The position numbers and the translations under genes were made by a program. The notes under the pieces are model-generated. The model saw only the letters and a list, made by a program, of their open reading frames with translations, ran no database searches and was not told the DNA's origin. This document shows, piece by piece, positions 22,901 through 33,579 of a stretch of 64,000 nt of DNA. Position 1 is the first letter of the stretch. Every line of letters starts with the position of its first letter. The stretch lies in the NCBI GenBank assembly GCA_036785705.1, contig JAWUZG010000175.1, positions 62,001-126,000 of the forward strand. The letters are read 5' to 3'. This stretch comes from Acanthornis magna. Its lineage: Eukaryota; Chordata; Aves; Passeriformes; Acanthizidae.

Positions 22901-25900
22901 CTCCTGGCTGTGCCAAAGATTTGTAGTGTTGAATCCTTCAAAATGAAGTCTTGGCACAAAATTAAAACTTTTTTCTCACTGCTGACTCTTGTATCATTTT
23001 CCTTACTGCAGCTCTCAGCAATTTGAAAACTGAGAAATCTTGTAATTCTTTGTGCCTTTAGCTTCCAGTGTCTTCATTACACAATAAAACTGATTACTTC
23101 CCCAGCACTGTGGCTACAGTTCAGCTTGCTGATCCTCATTCTCTTGATTTCTGAGGGATTTATGAAGTAGCAGCCAAAGTACTCTGTTGCTTTTTAAAGC
23201 CTAGTTGGATTACGCCTATCTCACCAATTTAACATCATCTCAAAAATTGCTAAATCCACCTCAGAAAGCCTTCTTAATTTCTAAGACTCTCCATTTTTTT
23301 TTCAGACTAATTCAATAATTACCAGTTGTTTCTACGTATCAGTTAACTTCTCTGCCTTTTCTGCTGTCTGGCTTTTTTGAATGCTCTTTCTTGAGGTCTG
23401 TCTGGATTTAACTTTTCATCTTTTGCTCTTTTCTCCTTCCACCCTCACAAATTATAGGATCACATTTCTTCTATGTGGGAGAAAATAAGATTTTCTGAAA
23501 GCACATATGTCTTTCATAATTTGACACAAAATGCCTTTGATGCTGGAAGTTGATGATATAGCTCATTATTTAGTGTTTAGTGTTCAGTTAACTTTGCACA
23601 AGTTGAGTTGCTGAAAGAAAAAAGTGCTAATAGCTGTATTGTGGTTTTCAACAGAATTTAATTTCATTTGGACTTGGAGGTAAAAATGAAGATGGTAGGG
23701 GCAGATGTCCATTTGATCCTGCTCACAGCTACACGTCTGTTATGGTTGGTAAGTTCAGACTTTGCATTCCTTCTTATGTTTCGAAAATGTTTTATCTTTT
23801 CCACTGTCACCATCCAGTCTGTCATTATCAAAATGGTAGCTTGCATCTGTATTTTTTGTCTTTATTTTAAAGTATAGACATTAAAATACTTACATAGTCA
23901 ACCTTAGCATCTTTCTTAAAAGGAGAACTTCAAACTCTAGGTTGTTTTGGAAGCAACTTCTAAAATACTAATTTTCAAACTGTATTTCCTGGTGTTAAAG
24001 ATATTTAATTCAGAGAGTCTAAATGTGCTTAGAGTGCCCTTGTAGTATCAATTACTGTGATTTCAGTAAATATAACAAGTAGTATTGTTATCTGTCCTGA
24101 AGGCATGCGACAGAATAGGGAAGCAAGGTATTTATTGCATGTGTACTTACTGCATGGAAACTCGCCGCTGAATCTTGATTGGGGAAGGCAGAATTTGTGG
24201 CTTTACCTGAGTGTCTCACGGTCATAAGAGAGAAGCTCAACTTAGCATGAAATGGGAAATAAGAAAAAGAAACAAACATGCTCCCTGCATTGTGCCTAAA
24301 TTTGTACAAGTCAAGTTTGAATAATGGTGGCATAGAAAGAGAGGAAAATAATTACAGACTTCTGATGCATTTAAGTAAATCTGCATGTGTTTACATAAAT
24401 GGTAGGTTTTCATGTTAAGTGTTAAAGTCCCACAAAAACAACGTTGACTTTTGTCAGTTCTAGTGTTAGAGCAATAATAATAATAAACCCAAGTGTGGAA
24501 GTGTTAGGCTTGAGAGTGATCGGCAGAAATGTAAACATAAAAGACATGTCTAGGGCAATTCAGAGGGAATCCATGTTTATTTTTTCTTGTGGGAAGTTTA
24601 AACATAGATAGACTCACCAAATATTTATGTACCCTTTTTGGTATCTAGTCCATAAGTTCAATTCTTTTGGTTTTGTGTTGAAGATGAGGAGCTTTATTCT
24701 GGGACTTCTAACAATTTGTTGGGAAGTGAACCTATTATTTCACAGCACTCTCGTCGAAGCTCTCTGAGAACAGAGTATCCAATACCTTGGCTTAATGGTA
24801 AGTGGGCATGAGAAGTGTCCCAAACAAGTTCCTTTTCGTTCTTCAACACCATGGGTACAGAGTGTGTATCTTAGCTGGCTAAGGAGCAATCGTCAGGTGT
24901 CTCAAAGAGATGGATTTTGGTGTGCTGGCCTACACTGTGCGTGTGTGCCCTCGTGCATGCCATCAAGAGCTTTTATTTTGAAATTTCAGGATTTTTATCG
25001 GCATTGATGATGAAAACAGCTTCAGAATAGACACACTTCAACTTGACATGAATGGTTTATTTCTTTTCTGCTTGTTTATCCTTGCAATAATGCAGTTTGG
25101 TTATGATACAGGAAGGAATAGAATGGTTTTGCTCTTGAATTGGTTCTCAAATTGAGCTGATCATGGTTCTTGGCTCTTTCAGTTCCTGAATTTCAAAATT
25201 CACTGAGTTTTGTAGTTGCTCAGAGGTTTGAGGCTTTGTGCCAAAAAGGACCAAAATCATGATCATTGTGTCCAAAAAGGATAGGATTGGACAGAGACAG
25301 GCAAAGGAGGGTTGCCTTTGCAGGCCCATTAGAAAACCACATTTGAATGTGGCCTGAAAAATGATGAGGTAATGAGCTGTCACATCATAGGTATCTCTCA
25401 GGTATCTTAGTGCTATCACATAGGTTTTAGGGGTTTTTGTTTTTTTTCTGTTTGTTTTCTGGTGGTTTGGTTTTTGTTTGGAAATGCTCTTCATATTGTG
25501 AACAGCAAAATGTGTAGGCAGGTCAGTGACTGGAGAGGAGGTAAATGCAATGTGGAGTTTGGAGTTTGGGCGAAAGACAATTTCTGAGGGTCTTGGAGGG
25601 AATCAAGTTAGTAGTCGCCTACAGAATAGAAAATACTTCTGTTTGTATCTCTAGAGCCCAGCTTTGTTTTTGCTAATGTGGTAAGAGCAGATCCAAACAG
25701 CACAGATGGAGAAGACGACAAGATATACTTCTTTTTCACTGAGGTGTCTGTGGAGTATGAATTCATTGGAAAATTGATGATTCCAAGAAGAGCTAGAGTA
25801 TGCAAGGTGGGAGATAGTTCCATTTACTTTTACTGTATCTCTTAGAATCTTGTGTGTGTGTTAAAAAGTATTCATTCTTGTGGACTTACTGCCACGTAAA

Positions 25901-28900
25901 TGGAAGTGATTGAATTTGGTGAATTTTAATGAATGAGGAGTTCCAATCAGGTCGTCAGAACTGAGAAAGCCAAATGGTTGCTTTGTGAATAAATACTTGA
26001 TCTATTTTTCACAGTTGTGAAATTTCGGTACATCTGGAGGTTCTGCTCTCCTCTGGGAGAAAACAAAGCAACCGTGACAAAGAAAACAAAGCAACCGTTT
26101 TCCCAACAGCAAATTTATCTGGCTGTTTCGTTTTTATGAGGTTAGAAGTTTTATTTTGACTTTACTGTTTTGTAGTTAAACAGGGAAGTCAAAACATCAG
26201 TAATGAGTTAGTGCCCTTGAGATTTCCATTAAACAAGGAGCTGGAGGCAGGTTTACATGGGACTTATTATTATGGCACTCTGCCTACTGACAGCTTGTGC
26301 ACACTTTCAGAGGGGAGTATTGTGAAATATGAGAGCTTCATTTATTGTGTTATTCTGTATTTCAGACTGTTGTTTGAAATGGAAATTGGTGGCAGGTTGT
26401 AAATCTATAAGCACTTATACTTAATTGTTTTAATAAATTTTGCAGATTTCCTTTAATACATTGCATATACAATTGGGTAATGAGTGGAAATATTAAATGG
26501 AAATATGAATACTGTTTCAACATACATTGAAATCTCTCTTTTAGAGAAGTATCAGAGCTACAGGTCAATTATCAAACATTTTGAAACATTTCTAGTCAAT
26601 AGATCTTAACTTCTTTATGCCTTGGTACCTGCAAATCCTTAATAAAGATGGTAACTGCTAGAAGGATTAAACCATTGCTGGATTTCTTCCAATGAAATTA
26701 TCAATGTCAGGCAAGTTTTAAGGCATACTGCCGCATTAGAATTTAAATCAGTTTTGATGTCACAGAACAAATGCAATATTACCTATTTCTCTTAAAGGAC
26801 AGTATAATACTTCCATGCTTGTTTTACTTTTTTCCTAATGATGCATCTCCCATCTCAGCTTTTTTGAGTGTTGCTGAGGTATGTTCTTCATTAACGCTCG
26901 TATTTCATCTTCCCTGTGCGTGCGATAGAAATAATTTTGCGTTATTTTTGTTGAATCAATTTTCCTGTAGCTTTCATCCTGTTCTGTTTGTGGATGTGTG
27001 AACATTTATTGATGTTGCTAGAGATGAAATGTTACAAAACACCAGGGCTTAGTAATTAAGCCACTGTACAGCAGTGGTTCTTAAATGCAAAAATACTGCT
27101 AGCACTCCTCACAAACACCTTTTTATTTTTTTAATATCATAAGAGGGACCGAGGAGGATTAAGGACCTTGCAGAAAAAATGGACTTCCTTTCTCAAGGCC
27201 AGACTGATTTGTACAATCCCTGATAAGAATTTAATTTTCAATGTTATCAATGATGTTTTTATTGTCAAATCTCCAACTTTGAAGGAGCCAGTGATATATG
27301 GAGTCTTCACCCCACAACTGTAAGTGTGCTGTAGCCTTTTCCTGTTTAAGTACCTTTCATCTCAGCTGGTTACTACAAGAAAATAATAATTCCTCCTATG
27401 TTTTGTTGCGTTTTGTTTTTTTTCCTAATTTCTTCCTGTACTTACAGGAATAATGTGGGGTTGTCAGCAGTGTGTGCGTACAATCTGTCTACTGTAGAAG
27501 AGGTTTTCTCAAAAGGAAAATACATGCAGAGTGGTAGAGTAGAACCATCTCATCATGTAAAGTGGGTACGATACCATGGGGAAATTCCTAATCCTCGGCC
27601 TGGTGCAGTAAGTTTCTGTAATCTTGGATCTGATGACTTCTTTTAATGCTCAGTAGTAAACAGACCAGGGAATACTAGTAACCTGCTAATGATTCATTTG
27701 TTTGCCCTCACCTGGTTGCTTCTTGTTGTAAAGACTTTGTAGGAGAACGCTCAAGTGATGTGTTCTGAATTTTTTATTTGGGAATCAAAGTCTTTGGTTT
27801 TTTGGGGTTTTTTAATTTAGAATTAAGTTATTTGCTGGGTTTGTATTTTCATTATTTTGTTAATAATTTTCTCTGTGAAATAGAATTTATTATACACTAG
27901 CAACATCATAAACCTTTTAGTTCAGATGAAAAGAAGGATAACAATTATTGCGTTGTCTCAGTAGAGCCAGCACGTTTATCTGGTATAGTGCACTGCTCTG
28001 CAAAAGAAAACTTTCCAACACTGGGTCTCTTTCAGACTTTGCCTACTTCCTTACGTTCCTTACAGTTGTATTGTTGCTAGTGCTTAAAGAGGTGTTGGTT
28101 AAAAGTAGGGAAGATGAATGAGAGCACAGAGGGAATGTTTTTTTAGAATGCATTTTGGACCCAAACGAAAATGTAGTCCAAAGCTCAGGGATTAGTACAT
28201 CCCAGAAGCCAAAGTGCAGTGAGAGTTGAGGATCTTCCTTGGTACAAAGAGTGTAGTGTGCAGGTGTTGTTACTGGCCAAAATAATGTGGAGAAGAAAAT
28301 GCATACAACTGCTGTTAATTGTCTTTATTTTGTAGGAATAAATGATACAATTTGGTTGTCTCTTTTATTTCCCACCCCCTCTGTGTCCCCCTGCTAGTGT
28401 ATAAACAATGAAGCCAGAGCATCAAACTACATGAGTTCTCTGAATTTACCAGACAAAACATTGCTGTTTGTTAGACATCATCCGCTAATGGATGACTCAG
28501 TGACCCCAGTGGGAGACAGACCTTGGCTAGTAAAGCGAGATGTGAAGTATACACAGATTGTAGTAGACAGAGTCAGAGCACTCAATGGCACCGTCTATGA
28601 TGTTATGTTCATCGGTACAGGTGAGTTCTGCAAAACACTTTTTTTCATGGTGCACTGATTGATTTGTTTTCTTAGACAAACTCTTGAGATTTCCATATTT
28701 ACAGTGTTTTTATGTTGCTTTGATTTTCTGATATTCGTGGAGATTCATGGAAGCTCTCAGGAAAGTCAGGCAGGCAGCTCACAAGATGGCAAAAAGAGAA
28801 ACTTTATTTACAGGAACTTCTTTATATATCCATTAATAATCTGATAATTATTGGTCGATAGTTTTTCCACCCCCTATAACGATTGGTTACAACACTAGAG

Positions 28901-29453
28901 CGTCCAGTACCAAAACAATGAGATTAGAAAGCACAAGAATACAAGTTATCTCTATTCTCCATGAGAAAGAAGAGAAAGATTTTAAAACAGTGCAACTACA
29001 CTTTTACACCAGCTGGTGTTTTTGTTAAAATGTAAGGTGCACAGTAAGTGGACAGTCTTAGGTGATTTGAAAAAGTATTGCAGGAAAAGAACTGCAAAGC
29101 TTCAATGAGTTGAGCAAAACCACACAATGTCATCCCCAACTGGTCATTCTGTGTACCAAAACGTTATTTCTTGCTCAGAGGTCCTGTTGATGGCAAGTGT
29201 AATGGTTGCCTTTGACACAGAATTATTCACCGGAACAGGAAGCAGATCATTGAGACAACTTACAGCAGTTGTGCAGGCTCTTTTCCTGCCTTTTTGTTTC
29301 AAGGATCTTACTTAAACATGTTGCTCTGTTGTTTCAGATCGAGGAGCCCTGCACAAAGCTATCCGCTATGAAAATGGAATGCGTATTATTGAAGAAACAC
29401 AGCTTTTTCCAAATTTTGAACCAGTCCAAACTCTCTTGCTTTCAGCCAAAACA
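10821..29453 (+). CDS. SEMA4D: Class 4 semaphorin (SEMA4D-like), 11 exons, C-terminally incomplete
   Basis: Exons at 10821-10914, 18857-19002, 19736-19798, 22434-22532, 23655-23748, 24684-24797, 25655-25806, 27144-27319, 27448-27607, 28398-28620 and 29338-29453 join into 479 codons with no stop. All ten introns are GT-AG and phases match throughout. The product has a signal peptide and most of the seven-bladed sema beta-propeller (receptor-binding, extracellular). Class 4 hallmarks include [25 protein letters not shown] and [12 protein letters not shown]. Close similarity to remembered SEMA4D points to that gene or a paralogue; SEMA4D is a plexin-B ligand and immune and axon-guidance signal. 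Exons for the end of the propeller, PSI, Ig, membrane and cytoplasmic parts were not found before FBXO15 at 51 kb. ERV and LTR-like insertions sit in its introns. A secreted truncated form, a decaying duplicate or an assembly break are all possible. Confidence 0.85.
11122..11756 (-). repeat. 3' LTR of ERV-A
   Basis: The LTR is bounded by TGTGAAAAACG at 11122 and CATCACA at 11756, a short inverted repeat with TG...CA ends. On the minus strand it is directly preceded by the polypurine tract (plus-strand ATTCCCCTTTTTTG at 11757-11770). A TATA-like run (plus strand TCTATATAAAAAG) is near 11681-11693. There is no partner LTR at the other end, so no target duplication can be scored. Confidence 0.7.
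11775..12383 (-). pseudogene. ERV-A Env transmembrane subunit fragment
   Basis: An open stretch of 202 codons holds a heptad-rich segment, a [14 protein letters not shown] motif, then CGKFNTLDC (Cys 55 and 63) in place of the usual CX6CC. A membrane helix lies around residues 113-138 ([15 protein letters not shown]), followed by a charged cytoplasmic tail. This is the TM of a gamma-type ERV envelope. The second Cys of the CC pair is Leu here. Fusion-peptide sequence upstream is interrupted by stops. Not expected to make a functional envelope. Confidence 0.75.
12465..13659 (-). pseudogene. ERV-A Env surface subunit, broken
   Basis: Open pieces at 13659-13441, 13576-13106, 13087-12695 and 12674-12465 lie in different frames or are separated by stops. 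They include a hydrophobic leader ([15 protein letters not shown]), several NxS/T sites (NRTN, NGSS, NITN) and scattered Cys. This fits a retroviral SU of about 400 residues. At least one frameshift near 13550 and stops near 13105 and 12690 break it. Nothing restored is given. Confidence 0.65.
13728..14093 (-). CDS. Cys-rich basic ORF between pol and env of ERV-A, unknown function
   Basis: A 121-codon open frame sits in the roughly 620-bp gap between the integrase end (14282) and the env leader (13659). Ten cysteines include the cluster C40-x-C42-x2-C45-x5-C51-x8-C60-x2-C63, which looks like a zinc-binding fold, and C109. The C-terminus is strongly basic ([15 protein letters not shown]). Simple gammaretroviruses have no gene here, and the second ERV in this window has none. 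It could be an accessory protein, a captured exon or a chance survivor. The start is the first ATG of the frame; no product name is justified. Confidence 0.4.
   Translation of the reverse strand: MIYIKKKTDCILISRRYYNLLQCHTTYLVWFIGHASWVKCNCIHCGKNWYCHSQKWQAHCMKCRERNSLPIQTELGLTQIITLLCGWEFRVPVEWEVPEEQWETTVKKCRRRFAWKLIRRK
14282..14719 (-). pseudogene. ERV-A integrase C-terminal part
   Basis: Encodes the end of integrase: an [12 protein letters not shown] segment, [17 protein letters not shown] and [10 protein letters not shown], the GPY/F-type C-terminal domain found in gammaretrovirus and related integrases. The 180 bp upstream (14720-14899) contain the region of the catalytic Glu (SSGQVERMN) but with in-frame stops, separating this from the main pol frame. 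Confidence 0.8.
14900..16585 (-). pseudogene. ERV-A pol: RT end, RNase H and integrase N-terminal/core
   Basis: 561 open codons. The order is RT connection (from [20 protein letters not shown]), RNase H with YVDGSS (about residue 215), [12 protein letters not shown] and YTDSKYA (about 278), then the integrase zinc domain (HQKTHWG ... CITCQ, about 425-460). The catalytic core follows, with VDFTELP (about 485) and DSDRGTHF (about 542). Both aspartates of the D,D,E triad are present. The frame stops before the Glu. It is a long uninterrupted frame for an old ERV. Confidence 0.85.
16586..16920 (-). pseudogene. ERV-A RT fragment, 5' truncation point
   Basis: Minus-strand fragments read [11 protein letters not shown] near 16600 and IDDLFLSG near 16820. 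The residue expected before IDD is replaced by a stop, and frames shift between pieces. Retroviral similarity fades near 16920, which marks the broken left end of the element's coding sequence. Confidence 0.6.
16921..18856. other. Semaphorin intron 1, right part
   Basis: AT-rich intronic sequence with no recognised exon or repeat. Small open frames show no conserved motif. Confidence 0.5.
18857..19002 (+). CDS. SEMA4D: SEMA4D-like exon 2
   Basis: Acceptor TTGACAG, then [20 protein letters not shown] through to NIAEKQHE, the first sema blade. Donor GTATGC at 19003. Confidence 0.9.
19736..19798 (+). CDS. SEMA4D: SEMA4D-like exon 3
   Basis: Acceptor TTCACTTAG, then 21 codons starting [13 protein letters not shown] and ending GKSEQ. 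Donor GTATGT at 19799. Size and phase match the small third coding exon of class 4 semaphorins. Confidence 0.85.
19799..22142. other. Semaphorin intron 3 (left part)
   Basis: No exon, RNA gene or clear repeat recognised. Confidence 0.5.
22143..22422 (-). mobile_element. LTR-like repeat, copy A, abutting SEMA4D exon 4
   Basis: A 280-bp block starting TGATTTTCTGATATTCGTGG and ending near GCAACTCCA, almost identical to 28721-29001. On the minus strand it has AATAAA (plus TTTATT near 22226), CCAAT-type and AT-rich promoter-like features, consistent with a solo LTR in antisense orientation. It ends 11 bp before exon 4, so the exon's branch point and most of its pyrimidine tract come from the repeat. 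No clean target duplication was found. Confidence 0.6.
22434..22532 (+). CDS. SEMA4D: SEMA4D-like exon 4
   Basis: Acceptor CTCTGTTACAG, then [20 protein letters not shown] and [13 protein letters not shown] (33 codons). Donor GTAAGA at 22533. Conserved cysteines of the CGTNAF..CDYL block are present. The acceptor lies about 10 bp beyond the end of an LTR-like insertion. Confidence 0.85.
23655..23748 (+). CDS. SEMA4D: SEMA4D-like exon 5
   Basis: Acceptor TTTTCAACAG, then NLISFGLGG and [20 protein letters not shown], the semaphorin GRCPFDP motif. Donor GTAAGT at 23749, phase 1. Confidence 0.9.
24684..24797 (+). CDS. SEMA4D: SEMA4D-like exon 6
   Basis: Acceptor GTTGAAG, then [19 protein letters not shown] and [11 protein letters not shown]. 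This is the semaphorin ELYSGT..F(L)G.EP block. Donor GTAAGT at 24798, phase 1. Confidence 0.9.
25655..25806 (+). CDS. SEMA4D: SEMA4D-like exon 7
   Basis: Acceptor TATCTCTAG, then [35 protein letters not shown] and RRARVCK. This holds the strongly conserved FFFTE motif. Donor GTGGGA at 25807 is a weaker but acceptable site. Confidence 0.9.
25807..27143. other. Semaphorin intron 7
   Basis: AT-rich intronic DNA; no feature recognised. Confidence 0.5.
27144..27319 (+). CDS. SEMA4D: SEMA4D-like exon 8
   Basis: Acceptor ATATCATAAG, then [39 protein letters not shown] and YGVFTPQL. Contains the WTSFLKARL(I)C sema signature. Donor GTAAGT at 27320, phase 2. Confidence 0.9.
27448..27607 (+). CDS. SEMA4D: SEMA4D-like exon 9
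   Basis: Acceptor TACTTACAG, then [20 protein letters not shown] and [15 protein letters not shown]. Donor GTAAGT at 27608, phase 0. Confidence 0.9.
28398..28620 (+). CDS. SEMA4D: SEMA4D-like exon 10
   Basis: Acceptor CCCCCTGCTAG, then [36 protein letters not shown] and [20 protein letters not shown]. Donor GTGAGT at 28621, phase 1. An LTR-like repeat starts only 100 bp downstream. Confidence 0.9.
28721..29001 (-). mobile_element. LTR-like repeat, copy B
   Basis: Second copy of the 280-bp repeat at 22143-22422, with only scattered substitutions. It lies in the intron after exon 10, in the same orientation. Two near-identical copies in introns of one gene point to recent activity of the family or to a local duplication. 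Confidence 0.65.
29338..29453 (+). CDS. SEMA4D: SEMA4D-like exon 11 (last exon found)
   Basis: Acceptor GTTGTTTCAG, then [19 protein letters not shown] and [15 protein letters not shown]. Donor GTAAGT at 29454, phase 0. The next expected exon, closing the propeller and starting the PSI domain, was not seen downstream. Confidence 0.9.
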
Positions 29454-32409
29454 GTAAGTGGTGTAAGCATCATGGCAGTCATCTCGTTTTGTTCTTTCAC
29501 AAAACTTCTTTGTACCACTTTGTGACCTTGTGACAAGAGACGATTGCTGTGCACAGAGCTAGAGTGTGCATTTGTAACTCACCATGCTGCAGCAATCACA
29601 CATTGCCTGCTGCATTTTGGTACGTTTGGTAGGTGGCAAGTTTCTGAAGGTGCATGGACATGGGGGAGGGGCTGGGGGGGCACAGGTGTGCAGGTCTTCA
29701 CTTTGTTTCTATGTACAGAAGCTGGAAACGGTGAGGTGTTTTAATAGACCATATTTCAGGTTAGGAGTAATGTAAAAAACCTGACCCTTTGTTGCTGCTG
29801 TAGATTTTTGCAGAAAACTGCCCAGGGCTAAGGAGTGGCGTGTGGTTCTGAGGAAACAGACCTAAGAAAAGAGAGCAGTCTTCTAGCACAGAGACTCGGA
29901 ATTCTGTAGCTAGTTGATTTCTGCTGTCCTAAATCTTGCAGGCTCCTCCCTGCTGGATGTGAGAGCAGTCACGTTGCTGCAGCTGTGGGTGAGGACCCCC
30001 GGTGAGGTCCTGTCCGCCCAGTCAGGCACCAGCTGCAGCTCCAGCTGGATGGCACAGGACCTGCTGCAGGCTCCAAACCTGGCAGCTGTCCTCCACCATT
30101 CATCAGTCACTTAATTCTGGAGTGGTTTTGTGACAGTAGGAGGATAATCACTGTGTGTAGTTTGTACACGAGTTAGGTTTCTGGCCCTAGTTCCTCAGAC
30201 CTTCGATCCATGAATGTGTCTGTCTATGCCTAAAGTCACTTGTAGCATCAGTGAGATTTTCTGGGCTTCATAAGGAAGGATTGCCTCTTTTGAAGTATCT
30301 GGTGTTAATACCAGCATTCAGTAGCTACCTAGTGATCCGTAAGCGCTCTGCAGCTTAGGGATTTAGGAATACTTTGAAACAGCTTTTATTTTTGTGTGAT
30401 ATTTAATAAAACTTTGCATGTCAGAGTGATCAGCTCAGTGGAACAGAGCTTTATGCCATAATTTTTATGAGCTCATCTTGAATGCTTATTTATCCTTTCA
30501 TGCTTACAATAGAAAGAAAGGGCAGAATATGTTTTTGCTAGACAAACGAAAATCAGAATTAAAGACTTCTGTGCTTAGTGTTCCGTAAACATGTTTGTAT
30601 TATTTTTATATGATACATCACACTGACAACTCACTTATATATGTGTGTGTATATATATATATATAATGTGTGTGTATATATATGTATACAGAGACACACA
30701 TCAAGTATTTGCGTAATCTGCAAAGAAAGCTTGAAATTACTTGCTTTGACAGGAAGTTTCAGAATATGCCCTGTCATAGAAGATAGTGATAGATAGCTCT
30801 TCTCCGTCTTTTCACAGAGAAACTTCTCTCAGAGCTTAGAATTGAAATAAAACACCGCTTCCTGCATTGGCACTGCAGAGAGTAACAGTTTGTGTCTTCT
30901 GCAAGTGAAAATTTCCATGTTGCAAATATAATTATTGACACATAAAACTAAACCCTAAAACTGAACTAGTGCTGCCCAGTACATTCCCATGAAAGCAGAG
31001 CTACTTTTCAGTGATGCGGAGTGGGAGGTTGGGTCAGGTGCCAGAGTCATGATAACTGTATAGTCACAGTACCAGCCAAGCAGGGATTCCTGCTGCTCCC
31101 CGGCCTGAAAACACAAGTTTCTGCCTCCACAGCCTGTGGCTACTGAAGTCCTTCACAGAGCTGGTGTTGTTTTATACATCATGGCATCCCATAGTAGTAG
31201 ATTAACCACAGAAGGGTAATAATTACTCTAATGGTGGGTTTTAGACCTCTTTGGAGTCCGAGTCCTTTCTGAGTGCATTTTTCAGTAGTCTCTAGGTTCT
31301 TCCCATAGTATGTGGAGCATGGTGGGCACAATCTATAGCAGAGCCTATGGTAGATCCTCTTAACTCCTGCTTGACTGGAAGGCATGTCTGGGGTTTTTTT
31401 TAATGGTTTGCTCAGCTCACTGCCTGCTCCCTGAACTCTTGGATGTATTTCCATGTATTTCCATCTCCCATGAGCTGGGAAACATGCCGAGACGCTACAG
31501 CCCAAGCTCAGTATTTCACCATTTCAGCATTATCCAGCAGGGCACTAGAGAGATGAGCAGTGCTCGGTGCACTGTGAAAATCTTCGAGCAGAATGGGAAG
31601 TTTTCCTAGGAAGTTGTATGTCTCCAACACCATAGACTTCCTTCTGTGAGCACTGCAACATAGTCCAGCGCTAATCTAAGTTAAATTTCAGAATGGAAGA
31701 CTGCATTTGAATGGATGTTTGACTGTCTTTCAAACTGTATCTTCCAGCAGTGCCAGCAGGTTCTTTTTTGATCCTGTTTTATCTTGCAGTTTCCAGTGTT
31801 GAGAGTTTCTTTGAAAGCTGTTTGCACACTTTATATGCGAGATGCATTCAAAGTAATTTGTGCTTGGTCTTGCAGCTTCCTCTAGAGACTTCGTCATGAT
31901 CATTGCATTAAAGAGACTGACATGTTCGGCATTCTCATGGCAGAAGCTCCTTACATCCTTAGTTGAAAAATCAGTGTTAGTGAGCCCCGAAACCTAAACT
32001 GAACCCTAAGATACTCTGTCATTTGTTTTCTTGAGGGTATTTATCATGTCAAGACCAAATATCTGCACCTGAGCATAGGATTTTTGAAGCATGTTTCTGT
32101 ACTTTAAATCTCTTCTTGGGTGTCTGCTCATCACTTTGTGACCGTACTCATCGTGCTGGAGTCCAGCAGTCTCACTGCAGACAAGACCCAAGTCCATTTC
32201 TGTGTACTGAGATCTGTATGGCTGCAGTACAGGAAAAGCCATTCCATGCTTGGATCCAGCTGATTTGCCTGACAGCTGCAGTAGGGTGCTGATAAATCTG
32301 CTCGGTATTCTGCTCAGGGTGAAGCCAGCCCACTGCTGAGGTGGGCTGTGCCATTCAGCTTTCTATGCAGAGCGTCTCCAAAAAAGTAGCAGGTCAGTCG
32401 CGGTGGTTT
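29454..32409. other. Region after the last semaphorin exon found
   Basis: Searched by eye for the next semaphorin exons (end of propeller, PSI domain with its CAW motif, Ig domain); none seen. Apart from the TA/TG microsatellite at 30637-30692 there is no recognised feature. Confidence 0.5.
30637..30692. repeat. TA/TG dinucleotide microsatellite
   Basis: Mixed (TG)n and (TA)n runs: ATATATGTGTGTGTATATAT and similar. Confidence 0.9.
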
Positions 32410-33079
32410 TGAATTATTAAAATGCAGATATAGATCCAATATCAATATCCACCTGAGATGGACAAAGACTCTCTAACTTGTTTAGGTTAGAAAGTGTATG
32501 TTTATTTCAGCACCGGAGAGCTGCAGGGATAGCTCCCAAATGTACAGCTCCAAAGTAACAATGCAACATAGAACTTATTTATCTATAACAAAAATGCATA
32601 TTTAACATAAGCGCCTCCCATTCCCCGCTTCATATGGAAATTACCAAAAAGTCATTAAGCATGCACAGTTCCTGCAATGGAATTGGGTCGGTGGTTGTTA
32701 ATTTGAGTCTGAGGGCTGCTTTGGATGAAGTAATATGAGTCTTCCTCAGTGTGACCTTCTTACTTTGTTGATTTTTGACAATACATTTGACCCTGGAAAA
32801 CTCCCAATGCTCTCTTCTATTGCTTCTAAGTAGGTTGCATCTGGGCAAAATTTGTAACTGTCTAGGCTCTCCTTTGAACCTCTTTTCTTAAGATTATTAA
32901 TTGTCTATTCTAAGCACAGCTGAGTAAATATCAAATAATCAAAGGGTTACTCTGCATTTAATCATTAATTTCTTTCTAACTGAGTTCTGCATCTTTTTCT
33001 GTTCTAGTTAATTTTAACAAAACTAACTTTTATCTAAAATCTCTACACTTAAGTGTCTAAAAGAAAACCCTATGTTTCA
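32410..33079 (-). repeat. 3' LTR of ERV-B
   Basis: Bounded by TGAATTATTAAAATG at 32410 and CTATGTTTCA at 33079 (TG...CA). The polypurine tract lies outside (plus-strand TTCCCCACTTCTCTTTTAC). AATAAA on the minus strand (plus-strand GTTTATTTCAG near 32500) marks the R region. Near-identical sequence is at 40198-40859. Confidence 0.8.
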
Positions 33080-33117
33080 TTCCCCACTTCTCTTTTACAA
33101 TGAGTAAATTCTTTTAC

Positions 33118-33543
33118 TCAATATGGAGACTCCTCCTCATCTATCCATGCTGTATGGCTATTGTCTCTTAAGACTAGGACATACGCTTTGGAGAGCGATG
33201 TTAAAGCGGCTATTTTTCGCAAAATCTTCCAATTCCAAAGAAGCGTCACAACAGATAGGGTTAAACTAATACCTACTAAAAAGAGTAATACAACAACAGG
33301 ATGAATCAAGGCATTTAGTACACCAGTTGCTGTTGGAGACCATCCAAAGAGCACATCCCACCAATGATGAGACAAGTGTCCTTCAAATTGCTTGAAAACA
33401 GTTTGAATTGTTTCCGTGTCATGGTGTATTGTAATTAGAGTCTTTTTCCCTGCTTCTCTAATTTCTTTCAAAATTCCTTGTAATTCTGGGTGTTTTAGCA
33501 GTTGGGTGACTAGTGTTAAGTTCATTCCTATGGGCACTGGCAA
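33118..33543 (-). pseudogene. ERV-B Env C-terminal part with membrane anchor
   Basis: 141 open codons continue the envelope after a stop at its upstream end. They hold a helical segment, an HHWWDVLFGW motif, a strong hydrophobic stretch (VVVLLFLVGISLTLSVVTLL, about residues 84-103) and a short cytoplasmic tail. It is in the same frame direction as the 536-codon env piece and separated from it by about 36 bp containing a stop. Confidence 0.7.
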
Positions 33544-33579
33544 GATTTCCTGTACGGTAGTCAGGCTCGCTTTTATATA

